NCBI GenBank assembly: GCA_002707025.1 | Contig: PALG01000020.1 | Location: forward strand, 223,750-287,749 | Origin: Flavobacteriaceae bacterium | GTDB taxonomy: Bacteria; Bacteroidota; Bacteroidia; Flavobacteriales; Flavobacteriaceae | Length of the DNA: 64,000 nt | Reading direction: 5' to 3' | In this document: one piece after another, positions 9,215 through 18,328 of the stretch | Position numbering within the stretch: the first letter of the stretch is position 1 | Layout: every line of letters starts with the position of its first letter | Notes under the pieces: generated by a model | Seen by the model: the letters and a program-made list of their open reading frames with translations, nothing else | Databases searched by the model: none | What the model was told of the DNA's origin: nothing | Position numbers and translations under genes: made by a program

Positions 9215-9756
9215 ACAATTTGTAATTTTTTACGTAAACTTTCTTTGGCTCTGGAAATCATGGTTCTACAATTCGCATAACTAATTTCAAGAATTTCACA
9301 AATCTCTTCATAGTCATAGCCTTCTATAAAATGAAGACTTAAAATGGTTTTGTAATTGGGATGTATGCCTTCCATCATCGTGAGTACTTCTTCCGCTTTC
9401 ACAGTGGTATAGTCTTCTGCTTCGGAAAGCGTTTCTTCCGCTTCTTCCTCTAAACCATATTCCGGAAGCATCGTAAAACGTTGATTTTTTCGATACTGAA
9501 CAATACTATTATTCACGACAATACGTTTTAGCCATGCTCCAAATGTGGCGGTTCCCTTAAAGCTATCCAGTTTCTGAAAAGCCGTAATAAAAGACTCTTG
9601 CATCACATCTTCGGCTTCGGCCGTATCTTTTACGATTCGTAAAGCCGTATTGTACATGGCTTTTTGATAGCGGTTGTACACCTCCAATTGGGCCAACTGA
9701 TTTCCCTTCTGACAAAGAGCGAGTAACGTTTCTATTTTCTGTTCGGTTAGTGTCAA
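9211..9756 (-). CDS. ECF-type RNA polymerase sigma factor
   Basis: The 181-residue product has sigma region 2 (about residues 25-95, with AEDVMQESFITAFQKLDSFK, the RNAP-core and -10 recognition helix) and region 4 (about residues 115-175, with the HTH SLHFIEGYDYEEICEILEIS). No region 1.1 or 3 is present, so it belongs to the ECF group. The start is TTG at 9756. The next in-frame Met is inside region 2, so a later start would destroy the domain. It heads a minus-strand operon with an anti-sigma-like gene and two surface beta-helix proteins, which are its likely targets. Confidence 0.9.
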   Translation of the reverse strand: MTLTEQKIETLLALCQKGNQLAQLEVYNRYQKAMYNTALRIVKDTAEAEDVMQESFITAFQKLDSFKGTATFGAWLKRIVVNNSIVQYRKNQRFTMLPEYGLEEEAEETLSEAEDYTTVKAEEVLTMMEGIHPNYKTILSLHFIEGYDYEEICEILEISYANCRTMISRAKESLRKKLQIV

Positions 9757-9934
9757 AAAAACAACTGTTTATGCTATAGATGGTGTTGGGGAATAATTGT
9801 TACAGTTCCTTTGTAAAAAATTTTTGCTTGGCATAACTATTGACCTATACTAATGAAAAATTGCTGCAAGAAGTTGATTAGTGTAGCTTTTGCAGAAAAA
9901 GAACGAATCTAAAATACAAAACAAGGCAATAGCA

Positions 9935-9950
9935 TCATGATTTTTCATGA
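9935..9950 (+). repeat. Paired TCATGA hexamers upstream of lon
   Basis: TCATGA (9935-9940) and TCATGA (9945-9950) are separated by TTTT and end 21 bases before the lon ATG. Each hexamer is palindromic, so the unit can be a small operator or a hairpin in the leader. The function is inferred only from position. Confidence 0.3.
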
Positions 9951-9971
9951 CATATTGTCCCACATCATATT

Positions 9972-12422
9972 ATGGCGAAAACAAAGATTACAAGTTTAGA
10001 CAGTTTGTCATTACAGGATATTAATGAAGATGCAGAACTAATACCGTTAATGACTCCGGAGGATGAAGATGCGATGTCCCGTGAAAAATTGCCCGATACC
10101 TTACCTATCTTGCCTTTACGAAACACGGTATTATTTCCTGGAGTAGTGATTCCAATTACAGCTGGAAGGGATAAATCCATTAAACTCATCAATGAAACCA
10201 ATAAAGGGGGAAAGGTTGTGGGCGTAGTTTCACAAAAGGTGGAAAATAAAGAAAACCCCGGTCTTGAGGATATCAACACCATAGGAACGGTCGCACAGAT
10301 TTTAAAGGTGCTTAAAATGCCCGATGGAAATACCACCGTGATCATTCAAGGGAAAAAACGATTTGAATTAGCTGAATTGGTAAGCACAGAGCCTTATTTA
10401 ACGGCCACCATTAAAGAAGTTGCCGAAGCCAGACCCGCGCATGATGATAAGGAATTTGAAGCGGTGATAGACTCCATTAAGGAACTGGCCACCGATATTA
10501 TTAAGGACAGTCCCAATATCCCTTCGGAAGCGGCTTTTGCCATTAAAAATATTGAGAGTAATTCGTTTCTTATCAATTTTGTGTGCTCCAACCTTAATAT
10601 TCCTGTGAAGGAAAAACAGAAATTACTGGAAATTAACGATTTGCAGGAACGCGCTATGGAAACGCTCAAGTATTTGAACGTGGAGCTTCAGAAGCTTTCT
10701 TTGCGCATGGACATTCAGTCGAAGGTAGAAAGTGATATTTCCAAACAACAGCGCGAATACTTCCTTCAGCAGCAAATGAAAACCATCCAGGAAGAATTGG
10801 GCGGAACATCCCATGAGGCCGAAATAGAGGAGATGCGCTCCAAAGCGAAAACCAAAAAATGGAATGAAAACATAAAAGAACATTTCAATAAAGAGATTTC
10901 CAAATTACAACGTATGAATCCGCAGGTAGCGGAATTCAGCATCCAACGCAATTACTTGGATTTGTTACTGGACCTCCCTTGGAATGAATTCAGTAAAGAT
11001 AAATTCGATTTAAAAAGAGCTCGTAAAATTTTAGATCGTGACCATTATGGATTGGACGATGTAAAAAAACGAATCATTGAATATCTAGCCGTTTTAAAAC
11101 TTCGGAATGATATGAAATCGCCAATACTGTGTCTCTACGGACCTCCAGGAGTTGGGAAAACCTCTTTGGGGAAGTCGGTTGCGGAAGCCTTAGGAAGGGA
11201 ATACGTTCGCATGTCATTAGGGGGGCTGCGGGATGAAGCTGAAATTAGGGGGCACCGTAAAACCTACATTGGTGCCATGCCTGGCCGAATTGTTCAAAAC
11301 ATCAAAAAAGCCGGAACTAGTAATCCGGTATTTGTGTTAGATGAAATCGATAAGCTTTCGGTAGGGAGCCAAGGCGATCCCTCCTCGGCCATGCTGGAAG
11401 TGTTGGACCCCGAACAGAACAATGCTTTCTACGATAACTTTTTGGAATTGGGCTACGATTTGTCCAAGGTCATGTTTATTGCCACTTCCAATAGTTTGAG
11501 TACGATTCAGCCAGCTTTACGTGACCGAATGGAAATTATCAATGTTTCAGGATATACCATTGAAGAAAAGGTGGAAATTGCAAAAAGGCACTTGCTTCCG
11601 AAGCAATTGAAGGAACACGGGTTAAGTTCGAAGGATTTAAAAATTGGGAAGCCACAGCTAGAGAAAATAGTGGAGGGCTATACCCGCGAAAGTGGGGTGC
11701 GTACGCTGGAAAAGCAAATTGCAAAAATGGTGCGCTATGCTGCCATGAAGATTGCCATGGAAGAGGATTACGAGGTTAAAGTAACCAACGAAATTGTTGT
11801 TGAAGTTTTGGGTGCCCCAAAAATGGAGCGAGATAAATATGAAAACAACGATGTAGCGGGTGTGGTCACAGGCTTGGCTTGGACCCGAGTGGGGGGCGAC
11901 ATCCTTTTTATCGAATCGGCGCTTTCCAAAGGAAAAGGAAACTTAACCATGACGGGTAATTTGGGAACAGTGATGAAAGAATCGGCCACGATTGCTTTAG
12001 AGTATATTAAATCCAATTCTGAAAAACTGGGAATTCACCCAGAAGTATTCGAAAAATACAACATTCACATCCACGTCCCAGAGGGGGCTACCCCAAAAGA
12101 TGGTCCTAGCGCAGGAATTACCATGCTTACCTCTTTGGTTTCCTTGTTTACACAGCGAAAAGTTAAAAAGAGCATTGCGATGACCGGCGAAATTACCCTG
12201 CGGGGAAAAGTACTTCCTGTGGGCGGAATCAAGGAAAAGATTTTGGCGGCAAAACGAGCCCGAATCAAGGAAATTGTATTGTGTGAAGATAATAGAAGGG
12301 ATATTGCCGAAATTAAAGAAGAGTATCTTAAAGGCCTTACGTTTCATTATGTAAAAGAAATGAGCGAAGTTTTGGAGGTGGCGATTACCAAACAGAAAGT
12401 GAAGAACGCCAAGCAACTTTAA
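9972..12422 (+). CDS. lon: ATP-dependent protease La (Lon)
   Basis: Lon is a cytosolic hexameric AAA+ serine protease that degrades misfolded and regulatory proteins. The 816-residue protein has the N-terminal substrate-binding domain (from about residue 40, [19 protein letters not shown]), a coiled middle region, the AAA+ module with Walker [10 protein letters not shown] near residues 389-397 and Walker B FVLDEIDK, and the C-terminal protease domain. The Ser-Lys dyad is visible as [11 protein letters not shown] (Ser near residue 712) and [13 protein letters not shown] (Lys near residue 755). Length and motifs are complete for LonA. The gene is alone on the plus strand, with a TCATGA pair in its leader. 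Confidence 0.97.
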   Translation: MAKTKITSLDSLSLQDINEDAELIPLMTPEDEDAMSREKLPDTLPILPLRNTVLFPGVVIPITAGRDKSIKLINETNKGGKVVGVVSQKVENKENPGLEDINTIGTVAQILKVLKMPDGNTTVIIQGKKRFELAELVSTEPYLTATIKEVAEARPAHDDKEFEAVIDSIKELATDIIKDSPNIPSEAAFAIKNIESNSFLINFVCSNLNIPVKEKQKLLEINDLQERAMETLKYLNVELQKLSLRMDIQSKVESDISKQQREYFLQQQMKTIQEELGGTSHEAEIEEMRSKAKTKKWNENIKEHFNKEISKLQRMNPQVAEFSIQRNYLDLLLDLPWNEFSKDKFDLKRARKILDRDHYGLDDVKKRIIEYLAVLKLRNDMKSPILCLYGPPGVGKTSLGKSVAEALGREYVRMSLGGLRDEAEIRGHRKTYIGAMPGRIVQNIKKAGTSNPVFVLDEIDKLSVGSQGDPSSAMLEVLDPEQNNAFYDNFLELGYDLSKVMFIATSNSLSTIQPALRDRMEIINVSGYTIEEKVEIAKRHLLPKQLKEHGLSSKDLKIGKPQLEKIVEGYTRESGVRTLEKQIAKMVRYAAMKIAMEEDYEVKVTNEIVVEVLGAPKMERDKYENNDVAGVVTGLAWTRVGGDILFIESALSKGKGNLTMTGNLGTVMKESATIALEYIKSNSEKLGIHPEVFEKYNIHIHVPEGATPKDGPSAGITMLTSLVSLFTQRKVKKSIAMTGEITLRGKVLPVGGIKEKILAAKRARIKEIVLCEDNRRDIAEIKEEYLKGLTFHYVKEMSEVLEVAITKQKVKNAKQL

Positions 12423-12519
12423 ATCTTGTTTATAATCCAGTAAAGGAAACCTTTTTTCCTTCCTGAAAATAAATTATCATTGTAGTCGTTTAAATTCCAG
12501 AGAAAGCGCAACAGCATTA

Positions 12520-13539
12520 ATGGTTCGAAAGCTTATATTTTTAGGAAGTCTTATCTTTTTTTCGGCTACCCACGCTCAAGTAGGAGGTAAGTCCACCTAC
12601 CAGTTTTTGAATCTGGGAATTTCCCCTAGACAAGTTGCTTTGGGCGGGAAAGTGGTCACCAATTACGACTACGACCCTACGCAAGGGATATTCAATCCTG
12701 CGAGTATCAATCCTGAAATGGACAACCAGCTATCCCTTAACTATAATAATTATTTGGGGGATGTGAACTACGGAACAGCGGCCTACGCTTATCTATGGGA
12801 CCGTCGGACCCAAGTTCTACATACTTCGGTTACCTATATTAACTACGGAAGCTTTGACGGTTACGATGAATTGGGGAACCCAACCGACTCGTTCAGCGGT
12901 GGGGAAATAGCATTGTCTTTTGGGCATGCCAGAAATGTTGCCTTTACGAATTTTCACATTGGGGGAAATGTAAAGTTTATATCCTCAAAACTTGAACAAT
13001 ATACCTCCTTTGGCGTAGCTGCGGATATTGCCGTGATGTATGTATATGAAGATTGGGACCTACACATTACTGCTGTCGCTAGAAATGTAGGGACGCAGCT
13101 TACGCCTTACGAAAATACGATTGAAAAACTTCCTTTTGAAGTGATTCTAGGGATTTCCCAAACCTTGCAAAACATTCCGGTACGGTGGCATTTTACCTTG
13201 GAGAACATGCAACGCTGGAATGTGGCATTTGCGAACCCCAACAGGGATGAAACCGATTTGGAAGGAAATACCACTTCTGAAAACATTTCCTTTATAGACA
13301 ATGCTTTTCGGCACATGATTATAGGGGTCGAGCTGTTTCCCGAAAGCGGATTTAATATTCGGTTAGGGTACAATTTCAGAAGGGCGGAAGAGCTACGTAT
13401 CGTAGAACAACGTTCCTTTTCTGGGTTAAGTGCCGGATTTTCCCTAAAATTGAACAAACTTCGATTAAGCTATGCCTATTCCAAGTACAATTCGGCTGCC
13501 GCGACCAGTTTTTTCGGTTTAAATATCAATCTTCAGTAA
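12520..13539 (+). CDS. porQ: Type IX secretion system protein PorQ
   Basis: The 339-residue product has a signal peptide (MVRKLIFLGSLIFFSATHAQ) and then an outer-membrane beta-barrel-like sequence rich in alternating aromatic and polar residues. The opening GGKSTYQFLNLGISPRQVAL and the FNPASINP motif are characteristic of PorQ and the related PorV/FadL-like barrels. In the T9SS, PorQ with PorU, PorV and PorZ forms the attachment complex that anchors cargo at the cell surface. It lies directly before cmk with no spacer (stop 13537-13539, ATG 13540), a pairing common in flavobacteria. A T9SS cargo protein occurs in this window at 51495. Confidence 0.85.
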   Translation: MVRKLIFLGSLIFFSATHAQVGGKSTYQFLNLGISPRQVALGGKVVTNYDYDPTQGIFNPASINPEMDNQLSLNYNNYLGDVNYGTAAYAYLWDRRTQVLHTSVTYINYGSFDGYDELGNPTDSFSGGEIALSFGHARNVAFTNFHIGGNVKFISSKLEQYTSFGVAADIAVMYVYEDWDLHITAVARNVGTQLTPYENTIEKLPFEVILGISQTLQNIPVRWHFTLENMQRWNVAFANPNRDETDLEGNTTSENISFIDNAFRHMIIGVELFPESGFNIRLGYNFRRAEELRIVEQRSFSGLSAGFSLKLNKLRLSYAYSKYNSAAATSFFGLNINLQ

Positions 13540-14232
13540 ATGCATCAAATAACCATTGCCATCGACGGACATTCTTCTACCGGAAAAAGTACAGTGGCAA
13601 AGCAATTGGCCGACTATTTGGGCTACGTGTATGTAGATACAGGAGCCATGTACCGTGCGGTTACTTTGTATGCCCTTCAAAAAGGATTTGTTTCAGAAAA
13701 CCATTTGGATAAAGAAACACTTATTGCGGCATTGCCCGATATTGAACTTCATTTTGAAAAAAATACCGATGGAAAGGCAGAGATCTTCCTAAATGGCACC
13801 AACGTAGAAAAAGACATTCGAACTTTAGAGGTTTCAGAATATGTGAGCCCCATAGCAACCGTTTCCGAAGTACGAAAAAAATTAGTGGAACAACAGCAAA
13901 AAATGGGCGATGCGGGCGGTGTCGTGATGGATGGAAGGGATATTGGCACCGTGGTATTCCCAGAAGCCGAATTGAAAATATTCATGACCGCATCAGCTGA
14001 AGTCCGTGCACAGCGCCGTTATGAAGAGTTATTGGGAAGAGGGGAGGCAGTTACCTACGAAGAGGTTTTGGAAAATGTTACCGAAAGGGACGAGATCGAT
14101 TCAAACCGTAAAGATTCCCCATTAAAAATCGCCAAGGGTGCTATTGTAATGGACAATAGCGAAATGAATTTGGAAGATCAATTTCACACCATCCTTCAAT
14201 TGGCCAAAGACCGGATTGCCGGTAGGGTATAA
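13540..14232 (+). CDS. cmk: (d)CMP kinase
   Basis: The enzyme phosphorylates CMP and dCMP with ATP in pyrimidine nucleotide recycling; it is cytosolic. At 230 residues it matches the bacterial Cmk family. The P-loop GHSSTGKST is at residues 10-18, followed by the VDTGAMYRAVTLYAL segment, the NMP-binding region and the GRDIGTVVFPEAELKIFMTA segment with the CMP-binding Arg-Asp. The lid carries RDEIDSNRKDSPL. It is translated directly after porQ and followed by a terminator. Confidence 0.96.
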   Translation: MHQITIAIDGHSSTGKSTVAKQLADYLGYVYVDTGAMYRAVTLYALQKGFVSENHLDKETLIAALPDIELHFEKNTDGKAEIFLNGTNVEKDIRTLEVSEYVSPIATVSEVRKKLVEQQQKMGDAGGVVMDGRDIGTVVFPEAELKIFMTASAEVRAQRRYEELLGRGEAVTYEEVLENVTERDEIDSNRKDSPLKIAKGAIVMDNSEMNLEDQFHTILQLAKDRIAGRV

Positions 14233-14260
14233 AAAAACCACTCATTTCGAGTGTTTTTTG
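14231..14260 (+). terminator. Terminator after cmk
   Basis: CACTC (14239-14243) pairs with GAGTG (14249-14253), extended by the flanking A- and T-runs, followed by TTTTTTG. The A-run before the stem overlaps the cmk stop codon. Confidence 0.7.
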
Positions 14261-14275
14261 TTTCTTATGGCAAAC

Positions 14276-14410
14276 TTAAATGAACGTAGGCTCGCTAAAT
14301 TCATTCCAATCTACCTGAAAGTTCGGCGGACAAATCCTTTTGAGTAGGTGTAAGTCCCTTCGGTTGTTTTCCCGCTTCGTCATACTATGAATTTTTTGAA
14401 ATCGTTTCAT
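14276..14410 (-). CDS. Possible small basic protein, 44 residues
   Basis: The minus-strand ATG at 14410 opens a 44-codon frame ending in TAA. It encodes a basic first half (MKRFQKIHSMTKRENNRRDL) and a less charged tail (PPNFQVDWNEFSEPTFI). No family is recognised. It begins 26 bases after the stop of another tiny frame on the same strand, so the two could be co-transcribed. Support is only the open frame, sensible composition and an otherwise empty 650-base gap; it could be chance. Confidence 0.35.
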   Translation of the reverse strand: MKRFQKIHSMTKRENNRRDLHLLKRICPPNFQVDWNEFSEPTFI

Positions 14411-14436
14411 GTTGGTTCATTTAAGTGTTTTGAAGC

Positions 14437-14523
14437 TTAACGGTACCTCCTTTTGGCATTCCATGTAAATCCTAAAGATTGTTTTGGCTTTTCAGTTAAG
14501 GTGTTACGGTCTAAAGTTCTCAT
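14437..14523 (-). CDS. Possible micro-ORF, 28 residues
   Basis: The minus-strand ATG at 14523 opens a frame of 28 codons ending in TAA. The peptide ends in a basic aromatic stretch (SLGFTWNAKRRYR). It lies just upstream of the 44-codon frame. No promoter with an exact TAnnTTTG box was found. It may be a leader peptide or noise. Confidence 0.25.
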   Translation of the reverse strand: MRTLDRNTLTEKPKQSLGFTWNAKRRYR

Positions 14524-14694
14524 AATAGTTCGTTTTTTGATTGATGAATAATTGTTTTCAATTGATTGATGTACTAGTAAGACGACGGTAATTATGTTTT
14601 GTTACAGTACTATGCATTACAAAGTAGTATTTTAACATTTTTTAACATTTAACCAATTTCTGAGGGGTAGGTGTAATTATAATTCCCAAAGCTT

Positions 14695-14724
14695 TTGATT
14701 TTCAAAAGAAAAACAGTACTTTTG
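14695..14724 (+). promoter_or_regulatory. Promoter of rpsA (TTG-N19-TACTTTTG)
   Basis: TTG at 14695-14697 and TACTTTTG at 14717-14724 are separated by 19 bases, the textbook Bacteroidota housekeeping promoter (-33 TTG, -7 TAnnTTTG). Transcription should begin near 14731, giving a leader of about 150 bases. Confidence 0.75.
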
Positions 14725-14730
14725 CCACCC

Positions 14731-14880
14731 TTTTTGGCGGCATCATCTGTAGAGCAAAAAGGAACAAACAAAAAACAACTCATCCTTCTGTGGGACAGCC
14801 GCTTTTACTTTTCAGAAAGAACACAGAATACAAACAGCGTTGGCTGGTTATTTTAATGAGCCTCGCACTTATTTTTTAAG
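14731..14880 (+). promoter_or_regulatory. Long 5' leader of rpsA, possible autoregulatory RNA
   Basis: About 150 bases separate the predicted start of transcription from the rpsA ATG, much longer than the 10-30 base leaders of other genes here. It includes GGCGGC near 14743 that can pair with GCCGC near 14806, and a small CAGC/GCTG hairpin closer to the start codon. Ribosomal protein S1 represses its own mRNA in other bacteria; applying that here is inference. Confidence 0.3.
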
Positions 14881-16716
14881 ATGGCTGAAAAAGCACAAAA
14901 AGAAGAAGCTGTTGTAGAAGAAACAGCAGTGGAACAACCTAAAAAGGAAGTTTCTTTAAAAGAGAAAAATCCTGAAAAATTTCTAAAGGAATTTAACTGG
15001 CACAACTACGAAGAAGGAATCGATCCTGTTGATGAAGGTCAATTGGAAGAGTTCGAAAAGCTCGTTGCTGAAAACTTTGTCGATACGTTGGATGACGAAG
15101 TAGTAGAAGGGGAAGTAATCCACATTACCGATCGTGATGCTATTATCGACATTAATGCCAAAAGTGAGGGAGTAGTTTCCTTAAATGAATTCCGTTACAA
15201 TCCAGACCTAAAAGTAGGGGACAAGGTAGAAGTATTGATCGACGTTCGTGAAGATGCTTCCGGACAGTTAATCCTTTCTCACCGTAAGGCCCGAACTATT
15301 AAGGCTTGGGATCGCGTAAATCAGGCACATGACGACGGAACCGTAGTGAATGGTTTCGTGAAGTGTAGAACTAAAGGAGGTATGATTGTAGATGTCTTCG
15401 GAATTGAAGCTTTCCTTCCTGGTTCGCAAATTGACGTGAAACCTATCCGTGATTACGATATCTACGTTGGAAAAACCATGGAATTCAAGATTGTGAAAAT
15501 CAATCACGAATTTAAAAACGTGGTAGTTTCCCACAAAGCGCTTATCGAAGCCGATATCGAAGAACAGAAAAAAGAAATCATTGGTCAGCTTGAAAAAGGT
15601 CAAGTATTGGAAGGTGTCGTGAAAAACATCACTTCTTACGGAGTCTTTGTTGACCTTGGAGGAGTGGACGGATTGGTACACATTACCGATCTTTCTTGGT
15701 CACGTATCAATCACCCTAACGAAATTGTTGAGTTAGATCAGAAATTGAACGTGGTTATCCTTGATTTTGATGAAGATAAAACACGTATCCAACTTGGATT
15801 GAAGCAATTGAAGCCTCATCCATGGGAAGCGCTTGGTGATGAACTAAAAGTTGGTGATAAAGTAAAAGGTAAAGTAGTGGTTATTGCCGATTACGGTGCC
15901 TTTATTGAAGTAGCCGAAGGCGTAGAAGGATTGATCCACGTAAGCGAAATGTCTTGGTCTACACATTTACGTAGTGCTCAGGATTTTGTAAATGTAGGTG
16001 ATGAAGTAGAAGCTGTAATCCTTACCTTAGATCGTGAAGAGCGTAAAATGTCCCTTGGTATTAAGCAATTAACACCAGATCCATGGACCGATATCACCAA
16101 AAAATATCCTGTAGGCTCTAAGCACAAAGGAATTGTAAGAAACTTCACCAACTTCGGAGTATTCGTAGAATTGGAAGAAGGAATCGACGGTCTAATTTAC
16201 ATTAGCGACCTTTCTTGGACTAAGAAAATCAAGCACCCAAGCGAGTTTACCAATATTGGTGACAAACTAGAGGTAGTGGTTCTTGAGTTGGATGTGGAAG
16301 GACGTAAGTTAAGCTTAGGTCACAAACAAACCACCGACAACCCTTGGGATAAATACGAAGATGAGTTCGCTGTAGGATCTAAGCACACTGCTGCTATCGA
16401 TGAGATGGTAGATAAAGGGGCTGTGATCAACTTTAATGACGACATTAGTGCATTTGTGCCTAAGCGTCATTTAGAGAAAGAAGATGGTAGTGACCTTAAA
16501 AAAGGAGAAGAAGCAGAATTTGTAATCATTGAGTTTAACAAGGATTACAAAAAAGTAGTGGCTTCTCATGCCTCAATCCATAAAGCGGAAGAAGCTAAAA
16601 TCGTTCAGCAAGCTGCAAAAAAAGCAGCACAGCAAGCGGAAGAAGCGAAACCAACTTTAGGGGATGCGAATTCAAAACTGCAAGAATTGAAAGACAAAAT
16701 GGACGGGAAAAAATAA
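14881..16716 (+). CDS. rpsA: 30S ribosomal protein S1
   Basis: S1 binds mRNA on the 30S subunit and helps to start translation, which matters in Bacteroidota because they largely lack Shine-Dalgarno sites. The 611-residue protein has an acidic, Lys/Glu-rich N-terminus (residues 1-60) and six OB-fold S1 repeats. Good repeats include GVVKNITSYGVFVDLGGVDG, GKVVVIADYGAFIEVAEGVE and GIVRNFTNFGVFVELEEGID. The first, second and sixth are more divergent. The C-terminal tail is a charged helix rich in Ala, Glu and Lys. It has a strong promoter and terminator of its own. Confidence 0.96.
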   Translation: MAEKAQKEEAVVEETAVEQPKKEVSLKEKNPEKFLKEFNWHNYEEGIDPVDEGQLEEFEKLVAENFVDTLDDEVVEGEVIHITDRDAIIDINAKSEGVVSLNEFRYNPDLKVGDKVEVLIDVREDASGQLILSHRKARTIKAWDRVNQAHDDGTVVNGFVKCRTKGGMIVDVFGIEAFLPGSQIDVKPIRDYDIYVGKTMEFKIVKINHEFKNVVVSHKALIEADIEEQKKEIIGQLEKGQVLEGVVKNITSYGVFVDLGGVDGLVHITDLSWSRINHPNEIVELDQKLNVVILDFDEDKTRIQLGLKQLKPHPWEALGDELKVGDKVKGKVVVIADYGAFIEVAEGVEGLIHVSEMSWSTHLRSAQDFVNVGDEVEAVILTLDREERKMSLGIKQLTPDPWTDITKKYPVGSKHKGIVRNFTNFGVFVELEEGIDGLIYISDLSWTKKIKHPSEFTNIGDKLEVVVLELDVEGRKLSLGHKQTTDNPWDKYEDEFAVGSKHTAAIDEMVDKGAVINFNDDISAFVPKRHLEKEDGSDLKKGEEAEFVIIEFNKDYKKVVASHASIHKAEEAKIVQQAAKKAAQQAEEAKPTLGDANSKLQELKDKMDGKK

Positions 16717-16740
16717 TCCCATTCCTTTTTGAAATACACG

Positions 16741-16773
16741 AAAAGCCCTTCCTATTTTTGAAGGGCTTTTTTT
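16741..16773 (+). terminator. Terminator of rpsA
   Basis: AAAAGCCCTTC (16741-16751) and GAAGGGCTTTT (16760-16770) form an 11-bp stem with an 8-base loop, followed by a T-run. Confidence 0.9.
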
Positions 16774-16813
16774 ATTATCTCTATTTCCACTGAAATTATT
16801 CAACAAAAACCCT

Positions 16814-16821
16814 TAAATTTG
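16814..16821 (+). promoter_or_regulatory. -7 box TAAATTTG of the pyrR-pyrB operon
   Basis: An exact TAnnTTTG match 27 bases before the pyrR ATG. The resulting leader is only about 20 bases, too short for a PyrR-type attenuator. Confidence 0.5.
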
Positions 16822-16848
16822 TATCCTGAATAAGATTCAGAAGATTCT

Positions 16849-17388
16849 ATGAGCCAAAAAGTGCTATTAAACGCTACTGAGATTAACATTGCTCTTCATC
16901 GTTTGGCTTGTCAATTAATTGAAAATCACGATACTTTTGAAGATACTGTCCTTATAGGCATTCAGCCCAGAGGAGTATTTTTGGCCGAACGTTTAAAAAG
17001 ACTGTTGCAGGAAGAATATAAAATTCAAAATATCCGGTTAGGCTATTTAGACATTACTTTTTATCGGGACGACTTCAGGAGAAGTGATAAGCCGCTTGAG
17101 GCCAATAAAACCAAGATCAATTTTATTGTTGAAGATCAAAAGGTAGTTTTTATTGACGATGTGTTGTATACGGGTCGAAGCATTCGTTCGGCACTTACCG
17201 CAATACAAAGTTTTGGAAGGCCTTTGGAAATAGAGCTCTTAACGCTTATCGATAGGCGATTTAGCCGTCATTTGCCCATTCAGCCCGATTATAGGGGAAG
17301 ACAGGTAGATGCTATAAACAAGGAAAAAGTAAAAGTCTGCTGGAAGGAGAACGATGGAGAAGACGCAGTATATTTGATTGAAAAATAA
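16849..17388 (+). CDS. pyrR: PyrR: pyrimidine regulator / uracil phosphoribosyltransferase
   Basis: PyrR-family proteins bind UMP/UTP and pyr mRNA to attenuate transcription, and can make UMP from uracil and PRPP. The 179-residue product has the PRPP-binding loop VVFIDDVLYTGRS at residues 99-111, the family opening (LNATEINIALHRLACQLIE) and the GIQPRGVFLAERL segment. It heads an operon with pyrB, whose ATG follows the pyrR stop after one base. Since no attenuator leader is seen upstream, whether this copy regulates RNA or acts only as an enzyme is open. Confidence 0.93.
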   Translation: MSQKVLLNATEINIALHRLACQLIENHDTFEDTVLIGIQPRGVFLAERLKRLLQEEYKIQNIRLGYLDITFYRDDFRRSDKPLEANKTKINFIVEDQKVVFIDDVLYTGRSIRSALTAIQSFGRPLEIELLTLIDRRFSRHLPIQPDYRGRQVDAINKEKVKVCWKENDGEDAVYLIEK

Positions 17389-17389
17389 T

Positions 17390-18328
17390 ATGAGCGAACT
17401 AAGTGTCAATCACTTACTGGGAATTAAATATATCACCGAAGAGGATATTCATTTAATCTTTGAAACAGCCGATCATTTTAAGGAAGTGATCAACCGCCCC
17501 ATTAAAAAAGTTCCTTCGCTTCGGGACATTACCATTGCCAACCTCTTTTTTGAAAACAGTACACGTACCCGCCTTTCATTTGAGTTAGCTGAAAAAAGAC
17601 TTTCTGCCGATGTGGTCAACTTTTCTGCAGCATCTTCTTCCGTAAAGAAAGGGGAAACCCTCATAGACACTGTAAATAATATCCTCTCCATGAAAGTGGA
17701 TATGGTTGTAATGCGCCATCCCAATCCTGGAGCCGGCATCTTTTTGTCAAGACATATAGATGCGAGCATCGTAAATGCTGGGGACGGTGCCCACGAGCAT
17801 CCCACGCAAGCCTTATTGGATTGCTTTTCCATTCGGGAACGTTTAGGGGATGTAGCCGGAAAGAAAGTGGTCATCGTGGGGGACATCCTTCATTCACGCG
17901 TGGCTTTATCGAATATTTTTGCCTTACAAAAATTAGGTGCCGAAGTAAAGGTTTGTGGCCCTAAGACTTTAATTCCAAAATACATAGAAAATTTAGGAGT
18001 AGAGGTAGAAGGGAACCTTCAGAAAGCTTTACAGTGGTGTGATGTGGCCAATATGCTTCGGGTGCAAAACGAGCGTATGGATATAAGCTATTTTCCTTCC
18101 ACAAGGGAATATGCGCAACAATTTGGACTCACCAAAAAAGTATTGGATTCCTTGGATAAAGAAATCATTGTGATGCACCCAGGACCAATTAATAGGGGCG
18201 TAGAAGTTACCAGTGATGTGGCCGACAGCGATCAAGCCATTATTTTGGATCAAGTACAGAACGGAGTGGCAGTTCGAATGGCTGTTATTTACCTTTTGGC
18301 TTCAAAAATTAAGCACCATGAAGATTGA
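17390..18328 (+). CDS. pyrB: Aspartate carbamoyltransferase catalytic subunit
   Basis: This enzyme joins carbamoyl phosphate and aspartate, the committed step of pyrimidine synthesis. The 312-residue protein has the carbamoyl-phosphate loop ENSTRTRLSFE near residues 48-58, the HPTQALLD motif, and the downstream aspartate-binding segment with HPGPINRGVE. No pyrI is adjacent, so it is probably a simple trimer. I chose the ATG at 17390, one base after the pyrR stop. An in-frame TTG at 17378 lies inside pyrR and is less likely. It overlaps the next gene by 11 bases. Confidence 0.96.
   Translation: MSELSVNHLLGIKYITEEDIHLIFETADHFKEVINRPIKKVPSLRDITIANLFFENSTRTRLSFELAEKRLSADVVNFSAASSSVKKGETLIDTVNNILSMKVDMVVMRHPNPGAGIFLSRHIDASIVNAGDGAHEHPTQALLDCFSIRERLGDVAGKKVVIVGDILHSRVALSNIFALQKLGAEVKVCGPKTLIPKYIENLGVEVEGNLQKALQWCDVANMLRVQNERMDISYFPSTREYAQQFGLTKKVLDSLDKEIIVMHPGPINRGVEVTSDVADSDQAIILDQVQNGVAVRMAVIYLLASKIKHHED

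Larger units (their letters stand above)
14261..14694. other. Large intergenic region between cmk and rpsA
   Basis: This is the only gap of several hundred bases without a recognised gene. It contains two possible tiny minus-strand frames (listed separately). It also has an AT-rich part with repeated TTTTAACATTT near 14630-14652 before the rpsA promoter. I see no tRNA, known riboswitch or IS remnant in it. Confidence 0.5.

Noticed and set aside
11997..12416. Minus-strand frame of 139 codons inside lon
   Set aside because: Antisense to the conserved Lon protease domain; no motif or start signal.
16801..16848. PyrR-binding attenuator before pyrR
   Set aside because: The predicted leader is about 20 bases and lacks a terminator/antiterminator pair.
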